From Methylobacterium variabile (GTDB taxonomy: Bacteria; Pseudomonadota; Alphaproteobacteria; Rhizobiales; Beijerinckiaceae), in assembly GCF_001043975.1 (NCBI RefSeq), contig NZ_LABY01000042.1, positions 1 to 36,324 on the forward strand: a stretch of DNA of 36,324 nt. The letters are read 5' to 3'. The notes below the pieces were generated by a model. That model did no database searches, was not told the origin of the DNA, and saw only the letters and a list, made by a program, of their open reading frames with translations. Of the stretch, positions 1-7,577 are shown in pieces. How positions within the stretch are numbered: the stretch's first letter is position 1; each line of letters begins with the position of its first letter. Both the position numbers and the translations under genes were made by a program.

Positions 1-1227
1 CTCGGGCGCTGCCGGCGCCGGGGGTATGCGCACGTCGAAGCCCTGGACCTGGGCGGCGATCTGCGGGAACTCCGCGACCGTGAGCTCGTCGCCGTCGGCC
101 AGCACCACGGCGCGAAACAGCGCGTTCTCGAGTTGGCGCACGTTGCCGGGCCAGTCGTAGCGGGTGATCAGCGCCATCGCCTCGGCGGCGATGCCCCGGA
201 CGCGCTTGCCCTCCTCCGCCGCGAAGCGGGCGCAGAACGAGCGGGCGAGGTCCGGGATGTCCTCGCGCCGGGCCCGCAAGGGCGGCAGGGTCATCGGGAA
301 GACGTTGAGGCGGTAGTACAGGTCCTCGCGGAAGCGGCCCTGCTTGACGAGGTCGAGGAGCGAGCGGTTGGTCGCCGAGATCAGCCGGATGTCGACCCGC
401 ACGCTCTTGCGCCCGCCGACGGGGTCGACCTCGCCCTCCTGCAGCGCTCGCAAGAGCTTCACCTGGGCGTCGAGGGGCAGCTCGCCGATCTCGTCGAGGA
501 AGAGCGTGCCGCCCGAGGCCTCGACGAACTTGCCGAGATGGCGCTCGGTGGCGCCCGTGAAGGCGCCCTTCTCGTGGCCGAACAGGGTCGACTCGACGAG
601 GTTGTCGGGAATCGCCCCGCAATTGACGGTGACGAAGGGCTTGCCGCGGCGCTCGCCCGAGCCCTGGATGGCGCGCGCCAGCACCTCCTTGCCGACGCCG
701 GACTCGCCCTCGATCAGCACCGGGATCGTCGATTTCGCCGCCCGCTCGGCGAGGCGCATCACCCGGGCCATGTCCGGGCTCTTCGAGGTCAGGTCGCGGA
801 AGGTGAGGGCGCCCGAGGCGCGCCGGCGCATCCGCCGGATCTCGTCCTGGAGCTGGTCGACCTGGAGGGCGTTGCGGATCGAGACCTGCAGCCGCTCCGG
901 GCCGGCGGGCTTGACCACGAAGTCGACGGCGCCGGCCCGCATGGCGTTGACCACGGCGTCGATCGAGCCGTTCGCCGTCTGCACGATCACCGGGGTGTCG
1001 ATGCCCGCCTTGCGCAGCTCGCCCAGCACGCCGAGCCCGTCGAGGCCGCCCGGCATGGCGAGGTCGAGCAGCACCACGTCGATGCTGGCATCCGGGGTGC
1101 GCAGGGCGTCGAGCCCCGCCGCCCCGCTCTCGGCCACCACGGCCTCGAACCCGAGGCGCCGCACCATGGCCTCCGCCAGCCGGCGCTGCACGGGATCGTC
1201 GTCGACGATGAGGACCGTGGTGGTCAT
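1..1227 (-). CDS. Sigma-54-dependent response regulator (NtrC class), C-terminus cut by window edge
   Basis: A two-component response regulator that activates sigma-54 promoters when phosphorylated. Read on the minus strand, the first 409 codons are present. The receiver domain covers residues 1-120, with acidic pocket D9-D11, phospho-acceptor D55 (VVLLDLAMPG) and K106. The AAA+ domain follows with Walker A GESGVGKE near residue 175, the GAFTGA loop that contacts sigma-54, Walker B GGTLFLDEIGELP and the REDLYYRLNVFP segment. The GAFTGA loop shows it is a true sigma-54 activator. The Fis-type HTH expected at the C-terminus lies outside the window. The ATG at 1225-1227 is preceded by GGAGAAG, which decides the start. 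No partner histidine kinase is visible, so the signal is unknown. Confidence 0.93.
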   Translation of the reverse strand, partial: MTTTVLIVDDDPVQRRLAEAMVRRLGFEAVVAESGAAGLDALRTPDASIDVVLLDLAMPGGLDGLGVLGELRKAGIDTPVIVQTANGSIDAVVNAMRAGAVDFVVKPAGPERLQVSIRNALQVDQLQDEIRRMRRRASGALTFRDLTSKSPDMARVMRLAERAAKSTIPVLIEGESGVGKEVLARAIQGSGERRGKPFVTVNCGAIPDNLVESTLFGHEKGAFTGATERHLGKFVEASGGTLFLDEIGELPLDAQVKLLRALQEGEVDPVGGRKSVRVDIRLISATNRSLLDLVKQGRFREDLYYRLNVFPMTLPPLRARREDIPDLARSFCARFAAEEGKRVRGIAAEAMALITRYDWPGNVRQLENALFRAVVLADGDELTVAEFPQIAAQVQGFDVRIPPAPAAPE

Positions 1228-1575
1228 CTCTTCTCCTCGAGGGATCGGCGCCGCGGCGGTGAGCCGGGAGCCTTCCGCGCTCCGGGCGGGGCCGCGTTCG
1301 GGCGGCGCCGCCCGGGCTCCTGCCGGCGCCTCGCCCGGACCGCCGGGGAGGCGGCCGGATCGAGGCGCGGCGCGAATCGCGTGGCTGTTTCGTTTCGAGC
1401 CGCATGCTGCGCCACAACCGTGAAGTGGTTCTTAACGCCAATGGAAGGTTACGGCGCGGCGTGACTGCGGGGCCGCACCGCAGCCGCGTCGGGAGCGGGC
1501 TCGGTTGATCGCGGGCCGGGTGGGGCCGATATGTCCTCGCGCACGCGTCTTTCTGCCCCGAGAGGAACATCGTCC
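1228..1575. other. Intergenic region between divergent genes
   Basis: This 348-bp stretch separates the leftward response regulator from the rightward oligoendopeptidase. It must hold both promoters. I see no convincing small gene, strong hairpin or recognisable operator. The open frame continuing upstream of the peptidase to 1531 lacks a ribosome-binding site. Confidence 0.5.
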
Positions 1576-3444
1576 ATGCCGTTGAGTGCCGCCGCGCCGT
1601 CGGACAGCGCCCTGAGCACCGCCCAGGCCACGGCCCGCGCCGTCGATCTCGGGCCGCTGCCGGAATGGGACCTGTCGGACCTCTATGCCGGCCTCGACGA
1701 CCCGGCCTTCGCCGACGACCTCAACCACGCCGAGGCCGAGTGCCGCGCCTTCGCGGAGAGCTACCGGGGCCGCATCCATGCCCTGGCCTCGGGCGAGGAC
1801 GCGCCCGACCGGCTCGGCACCGCGGTCGCCGCCTACGAGGCGATCGAGGACCGCCTCGGCCGGCTGATGTCCTATGCCGGCCTCGTCTATTCCGGCGACA
1901 CCACCGACCCGGCCCGGGCGAAGTTCTACGGCGACACCCAGGAGCGCCTGACCGCGGCCTCGAGCGACCTCCTGTTCTTCACCCTCGAGCTCAACCGGGT
2001 CGAGGACGCCCTGATCGACGCGGCGAGCGCCCACCCGCCGCTGGCCCGCTTCCGCCCCTGGCTCGAGGACATCCGCCGCGAGAAGCCCCACCAGCTGAGC
2101 GACGAGGCGGAAAAACTCTTCCTCGAGAAGTCGGTGACCGGCCGGGCGGCCTGGAACCGCCTGTTCGACGAGACCATCGCCTCCCTCCGCTTCCCCCTGC
2201 GGGGCGAGGAGCTGACCCTCGAGCCGACCCTCAACAAGCTCCAGGACCCCGACGAGGGCGTGCGCCGGGACGCGGCGGGGGCGCTCAGCGGCGTGTTCCG
2301 GGCGAACCTGCGGGTGTTCACGCTGATCACCAACACGCTCGCCAAGGACAAGGAGATCTCCGACCGCTGGCGCGGCTTCACTGACGTGTCGGATGCCCGC
2401 CACCTCGCCAACCGGGTCGAGCGCGACACCGTCGAGGCGCTGGTCGCCGCCGTGCAGGCGGCCTATCCGCGCCTGTCGCACCGCTACTACAAGCTGAAGG
2501 CGCGCTGGTTCGGCCGCGACAGCCTCGCCTACTGGGACCGCAACGCGCCGCTGCCGAAGGTCGAGCAGCGCACGATCCCGTGGGCGGAGGCGCGCGAGAC
2601 CGTGCTGTCGGCCTACGGCGCCTTCTCGCCCCGCATGGCCGAGATCGCCCGGCGCTTCTTCGACGGCGACTGGATCGACGCGCCGGTGCGGCCCGGCAAG
2701 GCGCCGGGCGCCTTCGCACACCCGACCGTGCCCTCGGCCCATCCCTTCGTGCTCGTCAACTACCAGGGCAAGCCGCGGGACGTGATGACCCTCGCCCACG
2801 AGCTCGGCCACGGGGTGCACCAGGTGCTGGCCGCCCCCAACGGCGCGCTCATGGCCCCGACGCCGCTGACGCTCGCCGAGACCGCGAGCGTGTTCGGCGA
2901 GATGCTGACCTTCCGGCGCGTCCTCGCGGCGACGACCGACCCGGTCCAGCGCCGGGCGATGCTCGCCGCCAAGGTCGAGGACATGATCAACACGGTGGTG
3001 CGCCAGATCGCGTTCTACGCCTTCGAGCGCAAGGTCCACCTCGCCCGCCGCGAGGGCGAGCTGACCGCCGAGCGGATCTGCGCACTCTGGATGTCGGTGC
3101 AGGCGGAGAGCCTGGGGCCGGCGATCCGGCTCGACGAGGGCTACGAGCCCTACTGGGCCTACATCCCGCACTTCATCCACTCGCCGTTCTACGTCTACGC
3201 CTACGCCTTCGGCGACTGCCTGGTGAACTCGCTCTACGGCGTCTACCAGCGGGCGAGCGGGGACGCCGCGGCGGAGGAGACCTTCGTCGAGCGCTACTTC
3301 GCGCTGCTCGCGGCCGGCGGCAGCCAGCCCTACGGCGAGCTGCTGGCGCCGTTCGGGCTGGATGCCCGCGACCCGGCCTTCTGGCAGATCGGCCTGTCGA
3401 TGATCGAGGGCATGATCGCGGAGCTGGAGGCGATGGAGGCGTGA
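1576..3444 (+). CDS. pepF: M3 family oligoendopeptidase F
   Basis: A cytoplasmic zinc metallopeptidase that cleaves short peptides. The gluzincin motif HELGH is at residues 408-412 (H408 and H412 as zinc ligands, E409 catalytic), followed by E435 in LTLAETAS as the likely third ligand. The N-terminal half is the helical lid typical of oligoendopeptidase F, and the C-terminal region contains YAYAFGDCLVNSLY, as usual for the family. The 622-aa length fits. An in-frame ATG exists at 1531, but the ATG at 1576 has GAGAGGAAC just upstream and gives the expected N-terminus, so I chose it. It stands alone: the neighbours on both sides read leftward. Substrate preference cannot be read from sequence. 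Confidence 0.95.
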   Translation: MPLSAAAPSDSALSTAQATARAVDLGPLPEWDLSDLYAGLDDPAFADDLNHAEAECRAFAESYRGRIHALASGEDAPDRLGTAVAAYEAIEDRLGRLMSYAGLVYSGDTTDPARAKFYGDTQERLTAASSDLLFFTLELNRVEDALIDAASAHPPLARFRPWLEDIRREKPHQLSDEAEKLFLEKSVTGRAAWNRLFDETIASLRFPLRGEELTLEPTLNKLQDPDEGVRRDAAGALSGVFRANLRVFTLITNTLAKDKEISDRWRGFTDVSDARHLANRVERDTVEALVAAVQAAYPRLSHRYYKLKARWFGRDSLAYWDRNAPLPKVEQRTIPWAEARETVLSAYGAFSPRMAEIARRFFDGDWIDAPVRPGKAPGAFAHPTVPSAHPFVLVNYQGKPRDVMTLAHELGHGVHQVLAAPNGALMAPTPLTLAETASVFGEMLTFRRVLAATTDPVQRRAMLAAKVEDMINTVVRQIAFYAFERKVHLARREGELTAERICALWMSVQAESLGPAIRLDEGYEPYWAYIPHFIHSPFYVYAYAFGDCLVNSLYGVYQRASGDAAAEETFVERYFALLAAGGSQPYGELLAPFGLDARDPAFWQIGLSMIEGMIAELEAMEA

Positions 3445-3498
3445 GCTCGCGGTCCGGTCAGCGACGTCCGGACCGCCTGACCGCGCATCGAGGCCTTT

Positions 3499-3560
3499 CC
3501 CCTTTTCCCGGACCTGCACCGACCGCAGCGACGCGGAAGGGAGACCCGGGACAGGGGGAG
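3499..3560. repeat. Dispersed hairpin repeat, family C, copy 1
   Basis: A 62-bp element between the convergent peptidase and chemoreceptor genes. It has a CCCC-TTTTCCCGGA arm at its left end, GCGGAAGG in the middle and CCCGGGA-CAGGGGGA at its right end. The same layout recurs at 28131-28186. The CCCGGA/CCCGGG and CCCC/GGGGG parts can pair, so the transcript would fold. Its place between convergent genes suits a bidirectional terminator or a REP-like element. Confidence 0.6.
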
Positions 3561-3645
3561 GGCGCCAGGGATCCTATCGCGGCGCAGGTCCGCCGCTGCC
3601 CTGTCGTGGACCGCAACAGGCTGCCCGGCTGAGCCGGCCACCTGG

Positions 3646-4983
3646 TCACGCCGCCCGCACCTCGCCCAGGAACGCACCGACGGCGGCGCTCATCGTCTCC
3701 GCCTGGCGGCCGAGGTCGCGGGTGGCGTCGGTCACCCGGCCGGCGACTTCGGCGGTGCCGCCGGCATCCTCGCGCACCCGGTCGATCAGGCGGGCGACGT
3801 CGTCGTTGCCGGCGGCGACGTCGCGGGTGCTGCGGGCGATCTCGGCGGTGGCCGCGCTCTGCTCCTCGACCGCGGCGCTGATCATCGCGCTGCTCTGGCT
3901 GATGCGGCCGATCGTGTCGCGGATGCCGGCGATGGCCTCGACCGAGCCGCCTGCCGCCGCCCGTATGCCGTCGATCTGCCCGGCGATCGTGTCCGTGGCC
4001 TTGGCGGTCTGCTGCGCGAGAGCCTTCACCTCGGCGGCCACCACCGCGAAGCCGCGGCCGGCCGCCCCCGCCCGGGCCGCCTCGATGGTGGCGTTGAGCG
4101 CCAGCAGGTTGGTCTGGGCCGCGATGTCCGAGATCAGCGTCACGACCTGGCCGACCTGCGCCACGGACTGCGTCAGGGAGGAGACGCGCGTCGCCGCCGC
4201 ATCGGACTGCGCCACCGCCTCCTCCGCCACCGCGTGAGAGCGGCCGATCTCGGCGGCGATCTCCGCGATGGCGGCGCGGAGCTGCTCGGCGGAGCGCGCC
4301 ACCTGCTCGGTCCCGGCCGCGGCCTGAGTCACCGCCGCCGCCACCGCGGCGGCCGCCTCGGTCGAGCGGGCCGCGTTGCGCGACAGCGCGTCGACGGTGC
4401 CGTCGAGGGTCCGGGCCTGGCCGGTGACCGCGCCGATGATCGCGAGAACGCGCTCCTCGAAGGCCCGCGCGAGGGACTCGGTGGTGCGGCGCCGGCTGGC
4501 CTGCTCGGCGACCGCGTAGGTCTCGAGCAGCACCTCGAGGTCGAGCCAGGCTGCCCGGGTCAGGGCGCCCTGCAGGGCGGCGCCAGGATTGCCACCGAGG
4601 AGGCGGCGCGGGCCGGCGAGGCCGAGGGCCTCGGTCAGTCCCGCCGTCACCGTGGCGTGGCAGATCGCCACCGCGTAGCCCGGCACCCGCCGGTCGTAGA
4701 AGACGGAGGCCAGCCGCTCGGCCGAGGCCGTGAAGGCCGGCCCGAAATCGCCACTCACCACCCGCACCCAGTGGGCGGCCCGGGCCTCGTGCACCTGCGG
4801 GTCGCGCAGGGTCTCCTGGATCTCGGGCCAGGCGGCGAAGCGGGCGTTCCACTCCGACAGGAGGCCGGGCAGGCGCTCCCGCGCGAAGCCGGCCAGGCCT
4901 CGCAGGAGGGAGAGGTCGTCCTCGGTCAAGCCGAAGGTGGCGAAGCGCCGGCGCTGCTCGGCGGTGACGACCGTCTGATCCAT
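3646..4983 (-). CDS. Soluble globin-coupled methyl-accepting chemotaxis protein
   Basis: A cytoplasmic chemoreceptor of 445 aa with no transmembrane segment. Residues 1-160 resemble the protoglobin sensor of HemAT-type receptors. A helical linker leads to the MCP signalling domain, whose highly conserved hairpin tip reads [20 protein letters not shown] and is followed by [22 protein letters not shown]. The tip contacts CheA and CheW. By eye, the family's heme-binding proximal His should fall near RLASVFYD, where the residue is F95; H71 and H109 are nearby, but not in the family position. It may therefore sense something other than heme-bound gas, or use another ligand. No che genes are adjacent. 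The start is ATG at 4981-4983. Confidence 0.88.
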   Translation of the reverse strand: MDQTVVTAEQRRRFATFGLTEDDLSLLRGLAGFARERLPGLLSEWNARFAAWPEIQETLRDPQVHEARAAHWVRVVSGDFGPAFTASAERLASVFYDRRVPGYAVAICHATVTAGLTEALGLAGPRRLLGGNPGAALQGALTRAAWLDLEVLLETYAVAEQASRRRTTESLARAFEERVLAIIGAVTGQARTLDGTVDALSRNAARSTEAAAAVAAAVTQAAAGTEQVARSAEQLRAAIAEIAAEIGRSHAVAEEAVAQSDAAATRVSSLTQSVAQVGQVVTLISDIAAQTNLLALNATIEAARAGAAGRGFAVVAAEVKALAQQTAKATDTIAGQIDGIRAAAGGSVEAIAGIRDTIGRISQSSAMISAAVEEQSAATAEIARSTRDVAAGNDDVARLIDRVREDAGGTAEVAGRVTDATRDLGRQAETMSAAVGAFLGEVRAA

Positions 4984-5013
4984 GGCTCAGTTGCGCCCAT
5001 TCGAACGCACAAC

Positions 5014-5367
5014 TCATGCGAGCGTCCGGAATAATTTTCGGTTACCATCGATCGGCTTGACCGCTACGGACCGTGAGCTGGACCGGCGCCGCTGGACTGC
5101 TGCCGCACGCGGCGGTCCGCCGGCGCAGCCGGACAGGGCCGGAATGGCGCCTGGACCGGGACGGCGCCGGTCACCGGCAGGAACGGCCGCCATGCCCGGG
5201 CCAGCTCCCGGGGCCTGCGACTCACCTGTCGCGGCTGAGCCCGTCGCGCGCCCGCGCATGCCGGACCCGATCGCGGCTGCGGATGATGCTTCCGGGCGGG
5301 TTGTGCGTGGCGACGATACCTGATGGGCTGGCGGGACTGTTACCCCGAAGCGCCCTCGCCCGGCGCC
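5014..5367. other. Gene-free stretch upstream of the chemoreceptor
   Basis: This stretch separates the start of the leftward chemoreceptor from repeat B. The part nearest the chemoreceptor (about 5025-5055) has more A/T (AATAATTTTCGGTTACC) and probably holds its promoter. Open frames here on both strands have no ribosome-binding site or recognisable domain, so I call none. Confidence 0.45.
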
Positions 5368-5476
5368 GCCGCCTTCGCGATGCGGAAACCGGCTTCGCTC
5401 GGGCGTGCGGAGCAAAGCTCCGCCGTCGCGGGCTGGTGATACGATGTCCGGCAGTGATCTTCCGAGAATCGTATCA
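5368..5476 (-). repeat. REP-like hairpin repeat, family B, copy 1 (starts at the stop codon of the DUF1236 gene)
   Basis: Read on the minus strand, the element begins with the TGA stop of the gene at 5474-5890. Its first hairpin has perfect arms TGATACGAT and ATCGTATCA (5476-5468 and 5445-5437) around a loop holding CGGAAGATCACTGCCG. Then come GCCCGCG, a local GCGGAGCTTTGCTCCGC hairpin, and GAGCGAAGCCGGTTTCCGCATCGCGAAGGC. The same blocks, in the same order, follow the peptidase T gene at 25986. The short hairpin around TTTG at about 5406-5422 is missing from copy 2. Confidence 0.75.
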
Positions 5477-5890
5477 GTCGATCACCTCGACCACGCGGCG
5501 GGTGCCCGGCTCGACCAGGACCGGATGGTCGTTGACGATGGTGTAGTTGTAGCCCTTGAGGGCGAATTCCGGCGGCACGTCGTAGTAGACGACGCCCCCG
5601 GGCGGCAGGACGGTGCCGACCCGCACGGGGCCGTCGTGGCGGAACGACGGCCGGCGCTCGCCGAGCGCGTAGATGCGGAAGCGCTCGCGCCGGTCGATGC
5701 CCAGGATGCTGTTGGCGGTGCCGACCGCGGCGCCGATGGCGCCCCCGACCACGGCGCCGACGGGCCCGGCGATCGCCTCGCCCCGCGCCGCGCCGTCCTG
5801 CGCGCCCCGCGCCGTACCCTGGGCGTGGGCGGCGGTGATCCCGGTCCCGAGGAGAAGGGCGGTGACGGCGAGGCGCATGGGCATGGGCAT
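5474..5890 (-). CDS. Exported DUF1236 family protein
   Basis: A small protein of 138 aa of unknown function. The N-terminus MPMPMRLAVTALLLGTGITAAHAQ is a clear Sec signal peptide with an AHA-Q cleavage site, so the mature protein is periplasmic or envelope-bound. Residues 35-62 are Gly/Ala rich (GPVGAVVGGAIGAAVGTA), resembling glycine-zipper segments. The C-terminal half, with VGTVLPPGGVVYYDVPPE, YNYTIVNDHPVLVEPGTRRVVEVI, matches the DUF1236 pattern common in Rhizobiales. Three ATGs repeat at the start (MPMPM), with no good ribosome-binding site, so the exact start is uncertain. Its stop codon is the first triplet of repeat B. Confidence 0.85.
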   Translation of the reverse strand: MPMPMRLAVTALLLGTGITAAHAQGTARGAQDGAARGEAIAGPVGAVVGGAIGAAVGTANSILGIDRRERFRIYALGERRPSFRHDGPVRVGTVLPPGGVVYYDVPPEFALKGYNYTIVNDHPVLVEPGTRRVVEVID

Positions 5891-6261
5891 GGGCTGATCT
5901 CGAGGAGGCGTCGGGGCTCCGGCCCCGCGGCGCGGGAGCTTGGCTGTTCGGTGAGAACGGCGGGAGCCCGCGCCGGTTCCGGCCCCTCGCCGGGCTCCGA
6001 CGGCGGGGTTAACCGGGATTTTGCGTTAACCGCGATTGAAAGCCGATGGGGACGAGCGGCGAAAACCCTGTGGCGTCCACGATTTGGAAGTCGGCCGGGG
6101 CCTAGCGTCGCCGACGGTGTCCTGTGGATCGAGCGGAATGGCGGCAGAGGGTTGCACGGCGCAGGGCGGGCCGACTTTCCCGGACGGGGCCGCGGCGCCG
6201 CTCGGGGGAAGTCTGAACGGGCCGTGGTGTGACGGCGCGATGGATTGAGACGGGCGTGACG
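5891..6261. promoter_or_regulatory. Upstream region of the replication initiator with a tandem GTTAACCG repeat
   Basis: A 371-bp gene-free region between divergent genes. It carries two direct 13-bp repeats, GTTAACCGGGATT at 6008-6020 and GTTAACCGCGATT at 6025-6037, 17 bp apart. TTAACC resembles the half-site of the cell-cycle regulator CtrA, but the spacing is not the classical TTAA-N7-TTAA. A DnaA-box-like CCTGTGGATCG lies at about 6121-6131. These are candidate control sites for the initiator gene. Confidence 0.45.
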
Positions 6262-7341
6262 ATGAGCCACCGGCGCAACGACCAGATCGACATGGTGGTG
6301 CCCTTCGTCCACTTCCGCGACCAGCGGGAGACGATGGAGCGGCCGTTCTTCTCGATCGCCAAGCAGAAGCGCCTGAAGGAGATCGACTACACCAGCCCCG
6401 ACGGCTCGGTCTGGGTGCGGGTGCTGCCGAACCAGGCCTACGGCATGGCGACGATCTGGGACGCCGACATCCTGATCTGGGCCGCCTCGACGATCTGCGA
6501 GATGAAGAAGCGCGGCCGGAACGACATTCCGCGCAAGCTCCACTTCATGCCCTACGACCTCCTGAAGGGCATCGGCCGCGAGACCGGCGGGCGGCAGTAC
6601 AAGCTCCTGCGCGACGCCCTGTTTCGCCTGCAATCGACCTCGGTGCGCACCAACATCCGGGCCGAGAAGGCCAAGCGCAAGGAGCGCCAGTTCAGCTGGA
6701 TCGACTCGTTCGACGACACGATCGACGAGGAGAGCAATGCCAGCCGGGGCATGTCGATCACGCTGTCGGACTGGTTCTACGAGGGCGTGCTGATGGATGG
6801 CGGGGTGCTTGCCATCGATCCCGCCTATTTCGGGATCACCGGCGGGCGCGAGCGCTGGCTCTACCGCATCGCCCGCAAGCATGCCGGCGGGGCGGGGGAG
6901 GGGGGCTTCGCCATCAGCCTGCCGACGCTGTTCGAGAAGTCGGGGGCCGAGGGCACCTACCGCCGGTTCAAGTTCGAGATCGCCAAGATCGCCAAGGCGG
7001 ACGAGCTGCCGGGCTTCGTCCTGCGGATCGAGGAGAAGGAGCGCGGCGAGCCGCACCTGCGCATGATCCGGCGCGACCTCGTGATCGACGAGGAGATGCT
7101 CGCCCCGGCCCCGAAGCCGAAGCGCACCCGCAAGCCGAAGGCGGCCCCGGCGCTCCCGCTGTTCCGCCACCTGTCGGACGAGACGATCGCGCTGTGCCGC
7201 AAGGCGCATCCGGGCTGGGACGTCTACGGGCTGAAGAACGAGTTCGACCGCTGGCTCGAGGACGATCCGGACCGGGAGCCGAAGAACTACGAGAGCGCCT
7301 TCCTGGGCTTCGCCGAGCGGTTCGTGCGGGACGCCGGCTGA
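6262..7341 (+). CDS. repA: Plasmid-type replication initiator protein A (RPA family)
   Basis: A protein of 359 aa of the RPA replication-initiator family found on alphaproteobacterial plasmids and some chromosomes. Recognisable segments are PFFSIAKQKRLKEIDYTSPDG, VRVLPNQAYGMATIWDADILIW, LLKGIGRETGGRQYKLLRDALFRLQSTSVRTNI, ITLSDWFYEGVL and GGRERWLYRIARKHAG, as winged-helix initiators would have. A basic linker (PKPKRTRKPKAAP) joins a C-terminal region with HPGWDVYGLKNEFDRWL. In this family the protein binds iterons to open the origin; iterons begin right after its stop codon. The ATG at 6262 gives the family-like N-terminus; a GTG at 6229 would add 11 residues. No parAB or repC genes are adjacent. 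It may serve a secondary replicon or be an integrated plasmid relic. Confidence 0.85.
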   Translation: MSHRRNDQIDMVVPFVHFRDQRETMERPFFSIAKQKRLKEIDYTSPDGSVWVRVLPNQAYGMATIWDADILIWAASTICEMKKRGRNDIPRKLHFMPYDLLKGIGRETGGRQYKLLRDALFRLQSTSVRTNIRAEKAKRKERQFSWIDSFDDTIDEESNASRGMSITLSDWFYEGVLMDGGVLAIDPAYFGITGGRERWLYRIARKHAGGAGEGGFAISLPTLFEKSGAEGTYRRFKFEIAKIAKADELPGFVLRIEEKERGEPHLRMIRRDLVIDEEMLAPAPKPKRTRKPKAAPALPLFRHLSDETIALCRKAHPGWDVYGLKNEFDRWLEDDPDREPKNYESAFLGFAERFVRDAG

Positions 7342-7355
7342 TCCACAGCCCCGCC

Positions 7356-7379
7356 CGTTCCCGATGTACGAGGGGAACG
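7356..7379. repeat. Inverted iteron pair at the end of repA
   Basis: Two iteron cores face each other and share a central GTAC. The left one is CGTTCCCGATGTAC (7356-7369), the reverse complement of the iteron at 7563. The right one is GTACGAGGGGAACG (7366-7379). Together they form a 24-bp imperfect palindrome 14 bp after the repA stop. In iteron plasmids, inverted iterons often bind initiator dimers for autoregulation; here it lies downstream of the gene, so that role is only a guess. Confidence 0.65.
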
Positions 7380-7444
7380 GCGGTCGGGAGGGGTGGGCCC
7401 GAGGAGAAATCCCCGGAATCCCTGTGAACGACTCGGGTGGAGTC

Positions 7445-7577
7445 GGCACTTCGGGAACGCCCTGGGGTCGGATCGGCACTTCGGGAACGCGCACCGTGCG
7501 ATCGGGAACGCCGGCACGGTACTTCGGGGACAGGACGCGCGGTACAACGGGGACGAATCCTCGGTACATCGGGAACG
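7445..7577 (+). repeat. Six direct iterons, candidate RepA binding array
   Basis: Six 15-bp units of consensus GGTACWTCGGGRACG start at 7445, 7475, 7496, 7518, 7541 and 7563. The start-to-start distances are 30, 21, 22, 23 and 22 bp, so the last five sit on one face of the helix (about two turns apart). The units vary mainly in the first five bases and in A/G before the final ACG. Further cores occur as GTACATCGGGGACA at 8134-8147 and inverted GTTCCCGAA at 8329-8337. Confidence 0.78.

Noticed and set aside
5014..5546. Small open frames on both strands beside the chemoreceptor start
   Set aside because: They run through repeat B or the end of the DUF1236 gene, have biased composition and no start signals.
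6008..6037. A full CtrA box (TTAA-N7-TTAA)
   Set aside because: The two TTAA elements are 13 bp apart, not 7, so only half-site similarity can be claimed.
7445..7577. CRISPR-like spaced repeats
   Set aside because: Units are 15 bp with gaps of only about 6-15 bp, are degenerate, and have no cas genes nearby; iterons fit better.
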